In this document: positions 46,329 through 59,800 of the stretch, piece after piece | Numbering within the stretch: position 1 is the first letter of the stretch | How the letters are laid out: the number at the start of each line of letters is the position of its first letter | Assembly: GCA_948567375.1 (NCBI GenBank) | Contig: OX419760.1 | Location: forward strand, 16,368,001-16,432,000 | From: Lunularia cruciata | Taxonomy: Eukaryota; Streptophyta; Marchantiopsida; Lunulariales; Lunulariaceae | Direction: 5' to 3' | DNA: 64,000 bases | The notes under the pieces: generated by a model | Told to the model about the DNA's origin: nothing | Databases searched by the model: none | Seen by the model: only the letters and a program-made list of their open reading frames with translations | Position numbers and translations under genes: made by a program

Positions 46329-49300
46329 ATGTATTCTGCTTGGTGATGTTAGAAATGATGACCAACAACTAAGAATGCATGTTGTGATGGTAGGTTAGGT
46401 TGCACTTTTCCTACTCTATCAAAAATTAAGCTTGGAAATTAGTGTATAAATACTTGATGGTTGGGATTACAAGTGGAGAAAACCACTCTTGATAGGTCTA
46501 GATTCAACCCCCCTACCTATAGATTTCATAGCTAAGTGCTAGTGTGTTCTCAATGAGAATAATACATAGCACACACCACTCCAACTTTATCTTCACACTA
46601 AGTATGATATCCCCATGCACCACCTTCAGCCTCCTAGTTGGGACAAGAAATGAACCCTAGTTCAAAAAAAGCTCTCCATTTCCTAGCAAAATATCTTGGT
46701 AGTGCAATCTTGCATAAGAAACCAATCCTACATCTAATGGTAAGGAACCAACCTCTTCCTCCCCATACTCTTTTGCAAAGCAAAGGTGTTTGCAGGTTAG
46801 TCCAATCTTATAGTTCAGGGTACATGATGCTATGGAGTGGAGAAGTATGAGACAATCCAATTACACACTACAAGCAAAAGTTCCTAAAATCATTTGTGGG
46901 CAAATGATCTTGTGGTGATATGCAAGTAGTGTTCATGTAAGAATCTGTGGGCAAAGATCCCATACCAATTCTAGCTCAATTGCAAGATAAGGTTTACCCT
47001 TAGACACTTAACCCAAGAATTGACATGTAGGTTTGTCCCATTGTGAGTCCTTTGGCTTCCTTGGTTGTCACTTTCTTGCTAATTAATGAGATGCTATAGG
47101 TAGTACTTGTAAACACTCTAAGATCTAAACAAGAATGAAAAAAGCAAAGCAAGGAGCATCACTTATACATAATACAAATTTGTGAATTGGAAATGGGACT
47201 CAACACTCAAAAATATCAATAGTTAGAATGGGTCTTCCTCTATAAAATTTGCTGCTTAGTTAAGAAAATAGTAAGTCACATTGGGCACTCTTACAACCAT
47301 CATTTGTATTCACTTCAGTCCATGGACCCAATGATTACAAAAGTCTCTTGACAACTTACTAACCTTTGACTCAATCAACAAGGTTCCCTTCAAAGACAAA
47401 ATAAGAACCATAGCTTCCTACTAAGGATTATAAGAATTCATAATGAATAATGGTTACAATGTAGGGAGGAAAAAATTCCACTAAGTGGCACAAGCTCTCT
47501 TATATACTAGTAAATCTAACCATAAAAATAAATTTCTATCTCCTGATATTGCTTCTACTGCAACTATTGTCTCCTCCTTGTGTAACAACCAACAATGCCA
47601 ATTGGTTCCTAATCCTATATCATCTCTATTAGATTAAATTTTTGGCCTAGTCAGAGCATTGCCTTGGCTTTAATTTCCTACCTAACTACTTTACTAATTT
47701 ACCTAAGTACCTAACTACTTTACTACTTTACTTTACTTTGCATTATCTTGCAAAGAGCTCATTCCATATTGGGTTTGTCCCACACTAATAAACATCCCCT
47801 ACCTCCACTTACTAAGGACAAAGGTGACTCTACCTGCATGTATTGTACAGTTGGATCTTGCAACAAATCCTTCTCCCATTATTTGCCACTCTTGTAGCAA
47901 CTTATTATCCCATGGTACAATCCCATAGAAGACATTTCCTACCTTAGACATGGCACTTTTTTACCATCAATACAACCTTCTTCTAAATCCTTGCACTCTA
48001 GGCAAGCCTTCTAATGCTACCTCTCCTTCTTGCCTTGATTGCATAGGGTAAAAGTTTGTTCCACACTATATAGAAGTTTCCTGTTTGGTCTCTTGCATGG
48101 TGTTCTTTGAATACAAAATCCTAGATCTCTATGAAACCATCTACATGAGCCAACTTTAGAGCATTTCCTTAGATGACATCTCCACATACTTGCTTGTTAT
48201 AGGAGGTACATGAAGAGTGTGCACTTGAATTCCCAATGGAAGAGATTGAAAGTTCTCTTCTCCTTGATATCACCTTGAGTTGTGTGATGATATATATGGG
48301 CAAGGACCTTATTGTAGATAGCCGCTCAAAAAATTATGGGATCTTTGAGTCATACACCATCTTTGCCAACAATCCTCTAGCATTTCCATGGTCTCTCAAC
48401 TCCCTCTGGACATCTCTTTATGTGAAGCCAAGTGTGAGGCTTCTTCCCATACTCCAAATATTTGATAAGATTTGATTGTAGTATCCTAAGATTCAGTCTC
48501 TCTTTCATCCTCTCCTTTGGTCCTTTAAAAATGGAGTTCAAGGTGTTGGAAGGCTTGTTTTCTCCATGTCGGCTACCATAGCAATAGTTGGTGTGGGAAC
48601 TTTGGAACCCAATGATAGCAACACAACAAAGTGTCAATACACACTATTATTCCTACATGGCCCTAGAAACATATACTTATAGAGAGACTTTATCATATCT
48701 AAACACATAATGAAAATCATCATGTATGGCTATGAGAATTTGAGGATCCCTTACCAAAATTTCCTATTCCAATCAATATGATATGGGGAGTTCTTTGACT
48801 ACCGGCTTCTTTCCCTCTTGTACATATGTAATGGCCACATCCCCATTTTAGTCATCTAAATCATTATTTTCTTGATTGATGTTCAAGTCATGCCCTTTGT
48901 CATAACATTAATCTTGCATGTGCTCAAGGCCTTAAAAGTCAAGGAGTACTTGAAGATGCTAGTCCTTAATGATTAGACATGCTTCTCCAAATTCATCAAC
49001 AACACATTCACAACATGGTTGAAGATTATTTGCATCTTTATTCCCAAATTTTCTAAGGCTACTTTGAGCTCTTGCATGACATGGGTGATATGCATCATCT
49101 ATGCATCCAGATTGGTGCTTATTGTGGCATTGAGTGCACCTTGTAACCTCATACCCTTGTGGATTTTGTTGATCTCCTTGTTGGATATGCAAGGCACCTT
49201 GATGTATTCTTTAGCAAGACACATGTAATAATTAAATAGATCCAAAAAATTCTTTTTCTCTCTCAAAATAGTCACTACCATTCCCTCAAAGGATTCAAGG

Positions 49301-49969
49301 AAACATCAAAGTAATCCATATTGGCCAATTATGTAAATTGAGCATCATCTCTTAGCATTGCTGATAATCCCATCTTATGAATTTATTGTTGTTGCATAAT
49401 GCAAGATAACAACCTTGCCATGAATTATAAAAAATGAGTATCCCCTAAATTTCAATATATTAATTAAGCACGATATCTCTTATTGTCTTTGCAATCTCTT
49501 ACAGACATTTGCCTCTTCAATGATCAAATTAATCTATCAATTGTAGCACACAATATCCTCTCCATTTATTTTTCTCTGACTTGAATTTCATTAGTAACTA
49601 AGTACTTTACAATTCTTCTCATGATTACTTTTAGGATGTAGAGAATGCTTGACTAACAACAAGAAAATCAAAAGAAGCAAAGATATGATATTCAATGAGC
49701 ATGTATATATAAGCAATATATGAGCACGTTTATTTACAGGAATAGAAACACTCTAGATTTTGAAGTGTAGATGAGCAAAGCAAAGAAAACAATCAAGTTG
49801 AGATGCAAGAGGTAACAAAAGAAGATGTTATCATAAGGGTTCAAGAACCCTAAAACTCAAAAACTACTTTGCCCCAATCTCAACCATGTGCATTATAGCT
49901 AAGGAGATCTACAAGAATCATAAGACTACCTATGAGGTATTCACTCTCTTTGCATTATTTGTTATTGAT

Positions 49970-51470
49970 AGATGGAGATGAACCTAAATGTTATGAAGAA
50001 GCCATGCAAAGCAAAGATAATGAATTGGGAGCTTATCATGAAGGATAAGATGAGATCCTTGGATAAAAATCAAACTTGGGAGCTCAGATTACTACAGGAA
50101 GGCAAGAAGGCTCTATAAAAGAAGTGTGTTTAAAGGTAAAAGAGAAACATAATGGTACCAAAAAGGTACAAGGCAAGGTTAGTTGTGAAAGACATCCAAA
50201 AGGAAGAGATTGGTTACACTAAGATTTTCTTATTGGAAGTCAAGCACTCAAAAATTAGAGTGGTTCTCAGTATTATGGCAACAAAATACCCGTATCTAGA
50301 GAAAATGGATATCATTACTATGTTTCTACATGGTGAGCTTGATGAAGACATCTATATGCAAAAAATTGTTTTGATTTGCAGTCCTTGGCAAGGAGAACTT
50401 GGTATGCAAGTTTGACCTATACAGTTTGAAACAAGCTCCAAGATTATGGTACAAGAAATTTGATTGGTTCATGATCAATAACAAATTTACAAGATGCTAA
50501 GAGGATCATTGTTGTTATCTCAAGACTCTTAATAGCAATTTTATCATCTTATTTTTGTATTTGATGACATTTTGATAGCTAGACCAAACATAATAGAGGT
50601 TGAGAGATGGAATAACAAATCATCAAAGGAGTTTGCAATGAAATACATGGGTGCAACAAAATCAATACTTTTGCTGAAGATTGAAAGGGATAAAGTGGTT
50701 GGAACATTTAAGCTCTTTCAAGGTAGCTATATTGGAAAGGTGCTAGAAAGGTTCAACATGATAGATGCAAGGTTTTTGAAGACATCTTTGGCAAGTCACT
50801 TTAAATTATCAAAGGAATAGTTTCCCAAGGAAGATGAAGAGCTCAAGAATATGTCAAAGGTATTGTATGCAATGATATGTACTAAACATTACACATTTAG
50901 TTGGAGTTTCAAGAAAGTACATGGGCAATCTTAGAAGACAACATTGGGAAGATATCAAATGGATTTTTAGATATTGAAAAGGTACTACAAATATGGGGCA
51001 ATCAGACATTACAATGTTTTGTAGATGCAGATCTAGGAAGTGATATGGACACCATAAGAAGCACCATGAGGTATATTTATACCATATGTGGGACAACAAT
51101 GAGTTGGTTCTTACAATTGCAAATCATTGTTGCTCTTTTGACAATCAAGGCAGAATATGTTGCAATCATAGAAGCTAAGAAGGAAATGATTTGGCTATAA
51201 AATCTTTTAAAGGAGCTATGCAAAGAGAAAAATTGTAGTGTTTTATTCTTTGATAATCAAATCTTTATTCCCTTAGCAGTAAATCCAATATTCTAAGCAA
51301 GAATGAAACACATATATTTGAGATATCACTTCATCCAAAAGTTGCTTGAAGATGGTGGTTTGTCACTTGAAAAGTTTCAAGGTGCCAAGAATTCAGCTGA
51401 TATGTTGACAAAGACAATCACTATAGAAAAATTAAGGCTATGCATAGACTCAATTGGCCTCCAAGGATAG
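49970..51470 (+). pseudogene. Copia RT and RNase H relic
   Basis: Fragments in all three frames follow the copia order. The RT start is WEL..L.EGKKAL and YKARLVVKDIQKEEI (50152-50415). It continues with VKHSKIRVVLSIMA, MDIITMFLHGELDEDIYM and a catalytic FDDILIA at about 50559-50580. RNase H is at 50901-51200 (CFVDADLGSDMDTIRSTMRY, TIKAEYVA). Remnants of DNQ, KHI..RYHF and ADMLTK lie at 51254-51415. Many stops and frameshifts are present. Confidence 0.82.
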
Positions 51471-51936
51471 TTGAATAGAGATACCAAATAGAGTATGTCG
51501 ATCAAGCTCTAGAAGTTAATTATCTTTTCTTGAAAGAAGCACAATCAAAAGTATTAGTCTCCAAGAGTGACAATTGTTAGGATGTAGAGTTTGATCCCAA
51601 CTTGTTACCATTTCATTATCTCATTTGTGAGTTGAGATATAACAGTCAAATTGTCTACATTATAAATTGTCCAAGGTCAAAGTAAGAGATCAATAATTAA
51701 AATAATATCTATATTGCTCTTTGAAGAGATTTTTCTTGGTGAATGTGTAGTCCTTCAACATGTTGTAGTTGGTCGGAGTGAGTTGATTAGGTGGGACTTT
51801 GAGAAACATCAAATTGCATGAAGTTGATCAGGAGAGGACTGATCAAGTTAAATTTAGGAAAAAATTAGGAAAAATTTTATTGACAAGGAAAAAGTTGGTA
51901 AAGAGAGAGCTTCCTAGAAATCTCTATAACTTGAAT

Positions 51937-53127
51937 TGTGCTCTCTCAGCTCTACTTTCCTCTCATTTTGTGGTTGTTGATAGGCCGGTTTTGGAGACTT
52001 ATGTGATAGAGATTGAGGAGGGATTCTTTTCTCTCTAGATGTTATTATGGCAAACAAGAGATAGTCTGTCCCCACGGGCACGCAAGGACTTTCTATTTTT
52101 TGCTTCACTATCGTCAGATTGGACTAGAGGTTTATAGTCTTCCTTGATGGAGCAATAGTGTGAGCATACCCTACATTCTCTCTTAGTTGACTTGTCCATT
52201 CCTCAAGCTGCTAGATTCAATCTTTGCTCTTGCTCCAGCAAGGCTGTAGGCTCTCGGATCCTAGCTCTATCATGCATTAGGGCATTCCGACTCGCACTGG
52301 CTACTTTCTCTACAACAATGAGGTTTTGCCTAGGTTTGGTCCACCTATTTACATCTTCATTACTCATTGGTTAGTGTGATTCTACACTAGATACAACAGC
52401 GGTCCATATGACACGGTGTCCTTTTGGAGGATAGAGGATAGTAACCCATGATGCTATTAAGGATATAGTGTTTGCTATGGCACGAGACAGTGGATACTTG
52501 GCTTGGAGAGAGCATTCATATGCTTTGCAAACCACATGTGTCAGGGTATACTTATACTTGGTCCGAGATGATCACATTAAAGTAGCGGATGTCGTGGTTA
52601 CCAACCTTATGCAAGATATAGTTTTGGAGGGAGTGATTACCCATCCCCCTAGATGGGCAGCAAGTGCAGCAGCAGGTCGCAAGGTCCCCAAGTATAGGGG
52701 CATGCAGCAAGGTCACCTTTTTGTTCCTCTGGTAGCCTTGGAGTTATATGGAGTGATGGACACGGCATTTGACACATTTGTTAGGGAGTGCACGGGAGCT
52801 TGTCATGTTAGGTGCCAAGGGATACCACTCTGACTCTCATACTTTGCATCATATTTTAGACAGTGTGTCCATTTCTCTACAAAGGGCAGTGGCTGGTGCA
52901 ATCTATAGGAGAGCAATCACACTAGGTGATGCTTCTTCAGATGGTCAAGTTGTTTGTAAACCATACGGCTTACATAGCTCGGATATCTTAGGTGCAGTAG
53001 GGAAAATTTCTCATATAGACTCTATTGGGGCTTAGCCCCCATTTACCTTTTTTGTCTCTCCCTTGTTAGGCTTCACTGGGGTCTTCCTATTCCTTCCTGT
53101 TTTTTATGCGGTCGCCCTTTTCCCTCC
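51937..53127 (+). mobile_element. RLE-type non-LTR retrotransposon, copy 3 (5'-truncated)
   Basis: 1191 bases flanked by the 13-base target duplication ctataacttgaat at 51924-51936 and 53128-53140. It carries only the 3' third: linker, zinc finger, endonuclease-like domain and 3' tail. Its 3' end (…gcccttttccct) corresponds to the 3' end of copy 1 near 1425. No poly-A tail is visible. It inserted into the copia 3' LTR. Confidence 0.85.
52370..52833 (+). pseudogene. Zinc finger and endonuclease-like domain of non-LTR copy 3
   Basis: Matches 1745-2254 of copy 1. The zinc finger reads CDSTLDTTAVHMTRC, having lost the first Cys position of CxC. The block WREH...VRVYLYLV...VADVVV has RVY where copy 1 has RAD, losing a candidate catalytic Asp. 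A TAG at about 52432 breaks the frame. Confidence 0.65.
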
Positions 53128-53181
53128 TATAACTTGAATCCATCAGATAGTAACTATAACTTGAATCCATCAGATAGTAAA
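53128..53181. repeat. 27-base exact tandem duplication at the non-LTR insertion edge
   Basis: Two identical 27-base units (53128-53154 and 53155-53181). Each begins with the 13-base target-duplication sequence and continues ccatcagatagtaa. The first unit abuts the 3' end of non-LTR copy 3. Confidence 0.9.
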
Positions 53182-53260
53182 AGTCCATTATCTATGTGAC
53201 TGAACGTAGGAGCAACGGACTATGAACCAAGTTAAATCTTGCGTAGAGTTGATCTCAACA

Positions 53261-53948
53261 TTTGGTACTACTACAAGAGATAGATAGATTAAAAGGACCT
53301 CTAAGAGCGAATTGGCCCTAACTTCAAATAATGTTGCCTTAAAGTATCGAGGGAGTGACTTGATTGTATAGGGGTTTCAGCTAGAATGCGCTCAACCTTT
53401 GGGGATTGCCACAGACTTCTAGGGGAACGTGTCAAGCAAAAATTAAGCTTTTGGCTCTATTCAGCTAGTGCACCGAGAAACTAAAAGACCATCTAAAGAA
53501 AGATCTGTAGTTACAAAGAAAAAAGTTAGCTTTGATGCAAAATTCATGAACATGCCGAATTCCCTAGTCTTCAACTTAGATCTCTATACCATTCTAAGAT
53601 TTGGCCTAACATTAACAAACCATTAAAAAAATTGCAGAATATCTACTTTGTAGGTATATTAACCAGAATGGCAGAGTATGACACATTAGCCCAATAAAAT
53701 CAATCATAAGCGAACTATAGCAAATAACAATTAAACTGTATTCTTTTGATAAAATGGGCAACTACCCTTCTATGTAAAGGATTTTCAATCCTCTCATTAG
53801 CGAGCGTAAAGTCTAGTTATAGTCACAATCACTTGCATGTCTTACTCGCCATAACTTCTACCTCTTAGATTTCCAACCAATAAATCCGACCTTTTAATTA
53901 ATCATTGAATCATTAGAGATAGTGATGGTATCATTGACTCCATCAATC

Positions 53949-54004
<56 letters not shown>

Positions 54005-56866
54005 TTTGTTCTGTTGAGATTCAGCGAGGACGCTGAATTCAAAGTTCCAAATTCCACAATTTCTCCATTCTATTGTCTCTAGAGAAAACAATCACATTGT
54101 TTCATTTGAATCTCATTAAGGCAATTGATTTTCGAACGATGAGCTCACCAAACTTTTCTCTCTTGTTAACCTGAGTACTGTCCTGCCATAGCTCCTCCAT
54201 AGCTAGATAAGCTATGTTGCAATAAATCGTAAAGACATTGCAAATAACATATCTCCTTTTGCCTGAATACAACCCATCTCGACAGATCGTTAGCTTTTAC
54301 ATTAGTGGTGCTCAAATCAGACAATTCAAGTAAATTGCCATACCCAAAGAAAACCGCAACATCCACGTACATTGTCGTTCAATAATTTGAGCGTGCTTTT
54401 CTCCCACTTGCATAGTTATTGATGTACTTAAACATAAGAGATTACTCCTTTTAGATTGATATGTACGTCATTTGCATAGATAGTTGATATAATCGTTTGC
54501 ATATACTCTAAACACTTTCACTACTACTAGTGCATAACTATCCAAATTTCTGCGGATTTTTAAATTGTTAGTTAGTTTGACCAAACATCGAGGCCATACA
54601 ATATTAAGCATACATACTTGAATCAATTGGCGTAGACATACTTACTACAAACTTCATGTAAGGTTTAGGGTTGCATGACAAGATTATCTTACTTAGTGTG
54701 GTGGAGTAGGTTTAAGTCTTTCGTGCCGTTAAATCGAAATGCCAATGTTGGAGTACTGTTAAGTCCTGAACTGACGAAATATAAGCAGTGTCAATCTTGC
54801 TATTTATCACCTAGGAAGGTGTAGAACACAAGTTGAAGCACGTACATCTAACAAGAAACTCGAGATACTATTAAACTATATAGTCTCATAAATATGGGAA
54901 CAGTTCACTTTCTGGTGGATGGGTGTTAGTGTTCTTTCGGCTGCATGGTGCTTCGAAATAGGCACGCACGTTAAAGACTGTCCTTATGATATTAAGCTCC
55001 GCTATCTGTCAAACTTCATCAGGAAAAACATTCCAGTCGAACTTCTTTTGAAATAATGGAAGGTACTTTATATCAGGCTCGACACCCGCATTTCTTATAA
55101 GAAATTGATGAGTCTTATGACTGCCTTATTAGTGTAAAGTTTCTGCACCAACTTTGTCGCTTGCATTGGGTGGAAAATTTATTGGACTGGTAAATTTGCT
55201 TCTTGGCAGACGGGCACTTTATGCAATAATTGACATGAACATCAATCGGTCAGGATTTCTTTTATCCGGACGCGTTATTGTACAAGTACTTATAATCCCG
55301 ATCAGGTGTTGATGGTTTTGGTTGATTTGCTTGCACTGCACTTATGCAAGGATATGTCCTTGGAGTAGCCCAAAACTGAATGAATGAGCTACTCTGCACA
55401 ATGGGAGCAGACCATGAAAGGATCCTTAACACCTGGATCGTCGATTACATATTTCACAACGTAACACAAAGAAATTACATTTCACCTGTGAATATAACCA
55501 CTATCAGGATGAGAAGGATATAAGAAATTAGCACGAGGATCCTCTTGCTAGGAAATTTTCCTTTGCATTCGAATTCCATCTTCACATAATTTGTGCACCG
55601 ACAGGGGAAACATACAGCGCTAAAAGAATTAGAAGACACAAAGACCAACAACTGAAAATTTACCAACTGGAGAACAGGATGAATAAACAGGGGAGTAATC
55701 TGGCAAGTGTAATTCATATACTTCTTGTTCACTCTTATTGATTCCAAAGTTGTTTTATCTTTTAGTCAGAACACGAACTCATATATAGCAGGAAGAGGAT
55801 TCTCTCTGCATACCCCCAATTGCCTAATAGGAACCGACAACGAAGATTTGCATTGACGGACCTGATACTACAGGTTATGTGTGAGACATTTTGACACGTA
55901 TATTTACTGTTGATTGATGCTTTGCCTTCTTCCTCGTAAGATGAAGAGGGTGCCGGTAGACCGCACGTCATGCGCTTGAGGCGTGTTTAGCTTTGAAACT
56001 CCTCGTCGTATTTCTTGCCTGTGATTGGTGATCTCGTCGCTCTGATGGAGATGGGTGGGGTGACCTGTGGAATAACTTGGGAGCGAGTTGGTGTGTCGTT
56101 CCCCAAACGAAGACCAGACGCTGGATGGATCAAGCACATTTAAAGTAAAAAGGAACACATCTGAGGGGAGAGATGGCTGACCTGATTACCACGTTTGATT
56201 ATTAGATTACATCCTTCCACCATCACCCATGGATCTGTCACGATAGTTGTGACTACCAATATTCTGCAGTAGTAGCCGTGGCAATATCTTGCACAATTTT
56301 TTCTCTCAAGATGTGGAAGTGCTCGCAGTACATGGCTCCTAATATATATCACCCGAGAAGTATCGGTTCTATCAAGTGCCACGACATCTTGTCACGAAAT
56401 AACAGACTTGAGGAGCAGCAGGAATGCAGACTTGCGAGACGCAGGTAGGAGAAGTAGATATACTTTATGGATTTTATTTTCAACACCAGAGAAGATTGCG
56501 TGCGTTTCTGGGCCCTTCGGAGAGGCGAGGTAAATTCATTAATTTTAAAAGCACCCTGTAAAAGAACACGTGGATAACGTTGATGACTCAGTTGGAATTA
56601 CAGAGAGGAGGACGACAATTTCTCTGCTGTGTTTTACAGGGACTTCAAATGTTGAAGGCTTTACATAGAGGAGCTCATAGCTGTGCCCTCTGCTCTTTCT
56701 TTGTCTACTCTGTGCGGCTACTGTCGGTTCGTGTCAAGAATCTGAACATCTCTACAGGTGTATGGTACAGTGTACAATCAGTCAAAATTGCTGGCTAAAG
56801 CTGCCTATATTTCTTAGCAGCTCGTTTTATTGGGTGAAGGAATGAGTTAACCTGTGTAATCTATCT
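53261..56866. other. Intergenic DNA left of SCC2, no supported gene
   Basis: Includes the 3' flank of SCC2. Frames such as 55475-55747 (minus, with a hydrophobic C-terminal stretch) lack any recognised domain or splice support. A CT microsatellite lies at 53951-54002. Confidence 0.5.
53951..54002. repeat. (CT)26 microsatellite
   Basis: Uninterrupted run of 26 CT units. A minus-strand frame of repeated Arg-Glu across it is a product of the repeat, not a gene. Confidence 0.97.
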
Positions 56867-59800
56867 CTATAATACACCGACACCTTTCCTACTCCCACGA
56901 CTTTTCGCTCCAGTTCCAGCTCCTCTCTTCCTTTTCTTGCCACCGCTGCCTCCTCCCCACTCCTCGTCAGTCTCGTCTCCTGACTCTGACCCTGGTTCAT
57001 CAACGATCGCCGCAGTACTTTTCTTCCTAAGTGTTCGTGTTGGTGGAGTGTAGCCATTAGCTTGACCGCCGTCGGGAGCTTCTCCATGGGTTGCAGCAGC
57101 AGCACCGCGACCCCGTTTCTTGGTTGGTATATTGGCAGTATAGGTAGAGTAGTCCATGGCATCTTCCTTCAGCAATCGCTTGAAGGCCTGGAGATATACA
57201 TAGCAGAACACCGCAGAAGCACTCAAATGCACTGCTAATGTGGCACCATCGTCCCATCCCATGAACAATCTAGCCCGAGCTTCCATCTTCCAGTCAGTTC
57301 TTCATAAGGATCTCTAACCTCACAGAATTTGACTTCGAATGGTCTTGATTAGATGAAGCTAAGAATAATCACATCATAAGCAGATGGCATTGAAGACAGA
57401 AGAGGAGAACACTTCTACAAGAATGAATAGACTTATAGTTCTGGTGGTAACTTCATCTTCAGCCAACAGCGTGCTGAATGAGCGAAATCAGATATGCACA
57501 GGCTTAAAATTAGTAACAAGTTGTGAAGAAAGTGGTAAAAGTGGTTATCGACGTCCAAGTGAAAATTACTTTTGGTATAGTGGTGAAGAAATCAAAATAC
57601 TTGTCGTCAGACCTTCTAAGAATTGAACAATCCGAAGGCGAACTGGAGAGATACACAAGACGATGGAACTGAAGTATTTGACATTGCTTCTGCTTGGTCA
57701 GATAATTTGCGCACTGAAACGTAGTACACACCGCGACCAGAGTAAGTAGTTCTAAATGAGCCTTTCCATCAACAATTACCTGATATTGCTCTAGCATTTG
57801 ACGCACTGTTGTTGGAGGTTCAATTGGCAGCTCCTTAGTGCTGAATTCCTTAATTGTATCACGTCTGGACAAAATATCACCGGGCTTGATGGGTTCTGTA
57901 GGAGTATATGTCTGACAAACAACCCAGTAATGTCAGAGAAACCGCAATTGTTACACGTGGAAAAGAGATAGTTTGTTTGATTCAAGGAAAATAAACGGTT
58001 GACCAATATGGTAGTCACCTGGCAACGGGCGTCGTTCAGACTGTAGACAATTTTCAAGTGCCGTTTTAAACGCAGCAATAATGCCAGAGCCATAGCTGCA
58101 TTGCAGTCAAGCTGAACATCACGATTATTCATGTACACAAATCAGAAGGTGTCAGTCTTTTTGAGGAAAAAAAGCTCAAGAAACACCCGTATGCAGTACA
58201 GACCAGGAAGACACATAAGAAAGACAGACAAGAGTGGAAGGAGTTAAAGAAAATATTCTGAAAAACAAGAAATGAATCAGGTGTCAGAACATACTCTTAG
58301 CTTCTCCAAAGCTTCGTCAGGGATGCCTTCGGTATCATCGGCGATCTCGGATGAATATTTGAGCACAGTCTCTTCTGTTGCGTTAACATCGTAGGCTTCC
58401 TCACCCTCCTGCTCCTTCTCGGCAGCCATGACCCCAAGTACTTGCTTTGCCACAATTCCAAGGTATCCATCTGAAATTGCGGCTTTCATGTTTGCTTCCA
58501 AGACTCCTCCCCGCACTTGAACAGCACGATTGATGGTATAGACAATGTACAAAGGCTCATCTGGAAGTCCAAAAGGTAACGCAGAAAGAACCTCCGCACA
58601 ATACCTGCGGTGCATGCATCTCGTGAGGGTCTTACAAGTAAGTCCAACTAATAATCACGCATATTGAGTAATGTAATCTAGAACCCGCAACCCAGTTCCA
58701 CACCATACATCACACATACTGCAACTCAAAGTCTTAAAATCACATATTGAATAATAGAATCTAAACATCGCACACTGCAAATAACACTTACATCCTTGCA
58801 GGACACAACTGTTCATAGGTCTCCCTTCAGGGGCTCAAAACGAGGAACATTTCGAGTAATGGAGTGCAAAATTCCATACTAAAACACGGAGCACGACATA
58901 AAGGCTGACGATGCAGAAGTCATCTCATTGACATGGTAAATCATTATAGCTTTACAACATGAGTCCAACAGAAAGACTTTATAATATAGAGAGAGGACTT
59001 CATAATACTTCAGAGCTAAGAACAAGGTTTGTTTCCAAGCAGACGTGTAGGAAGGAAGGAAGCCTGATAATTTACGATTGAAGCTTCAAGACTTACCACC
59101 TACTATTACGACAATGTGATCTCCTACTAGTACATAAAAATGTGATCGATGAAGCACGCTGAGGAGACTATCGAGGCAAGACGTGACAAATACGACTGAG
59201 AGAGAACAACGAGGATCAAGTAAAAGCAGAAATTCTTACACCAAAAAAGGTACTGATGAAGGAGTTCCGGTCGCTGCGTTGTCAAATTTCCGTATAACTG
59301 AGGACAAAAATTTGTTCCGTGATACCCGACTGCTGCGAATAAGCTTGTAGATCCTTGCAATCCCTGCTTTAGCAGCCTTCGCTGTGCTCTGCTCATGTAC
59401 TTTCGATTCAAACGGTGGCTTTGATAGACTTGAAGCAGGTGCAGAGGACGAGGCCCCAGAATGGATAAAAGAGAATGAGAGCTGGAGTCCATCTCCGAGA
59501 CGGCTTTCGAAAAATGATGGATACCTAACACGCAGGAGGACGTACGTTAGACCAAGAAAGACACTAAAGTTCAGTAAGAAGGTAGTAAAAAGACACAGGA
59601 GGACGTTGCACGTTAGACCAAGAAAAACACTGAAGTTTAGAAAGAAGGTAGAGAAATGAACGGCGCCTTAATAGTAAGGATCAACGTACTTCTCGTTTAA
59701 ATTCATCAGTAGACGATGGGCAAGCTTTGAATTGGCCTCATACTCGTCCACTTCCAAGGCTATGAGTTGCGGTACACATGTCATTGGATGGACAAGTCCT

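Larger units (their letters stand above)
42738..49950. other. AT-rich repeat relic region, no supported gene
   Basis: About 7 kb without recognisable genes. Many short frames exist on both strands, none with a domain. Notable points are a coiled-coil-like minus-strand frame at 43471-43746 and an exact 54-base tandem duplication at 46221-46328. The base composition and scattered short frames suggest very old transposon remains that cannot be classified by eye. Confidence 0.5.
49960..53260 (+). mobile_element. Ty1/copia relic with split 3' LTR
   Basis: Decayed pol (to about 51480) is followed by a 3' LTR that starts tgttaggatg at 51575. The LTR is interrupted by non-LTR copy 3 after 51936 and resumes at 53128. 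The resumed part ends with gtagga..caacgg..gaaccaagttaaatctt, a U5 pattern common in plant copia LTRs; 53260 is the best guess for its end. The 5' LTR, gag and integrase are not recognisable upstream. Confidence 0.7.

Noticed and set aside
53894-54091. Minus-strand ORF with an Arg-Glu repeat
   Set aside because: The repeat is the translation of the (CT)26 microsatellite.
55475-55747. Minus-strand ORF with a hydrophobic C-terminal segment
   Set aside because: No domain, no splice support and AT-rich composition; a single hydrophobic stretch is expected by chance.
59384-59659. Plus-strand ORF with repeated basic peptide RPRKTLKF
   Set aside because: It overlaps an SCC2 exon on the other strand and a tandem duplication in the adjoining intron.
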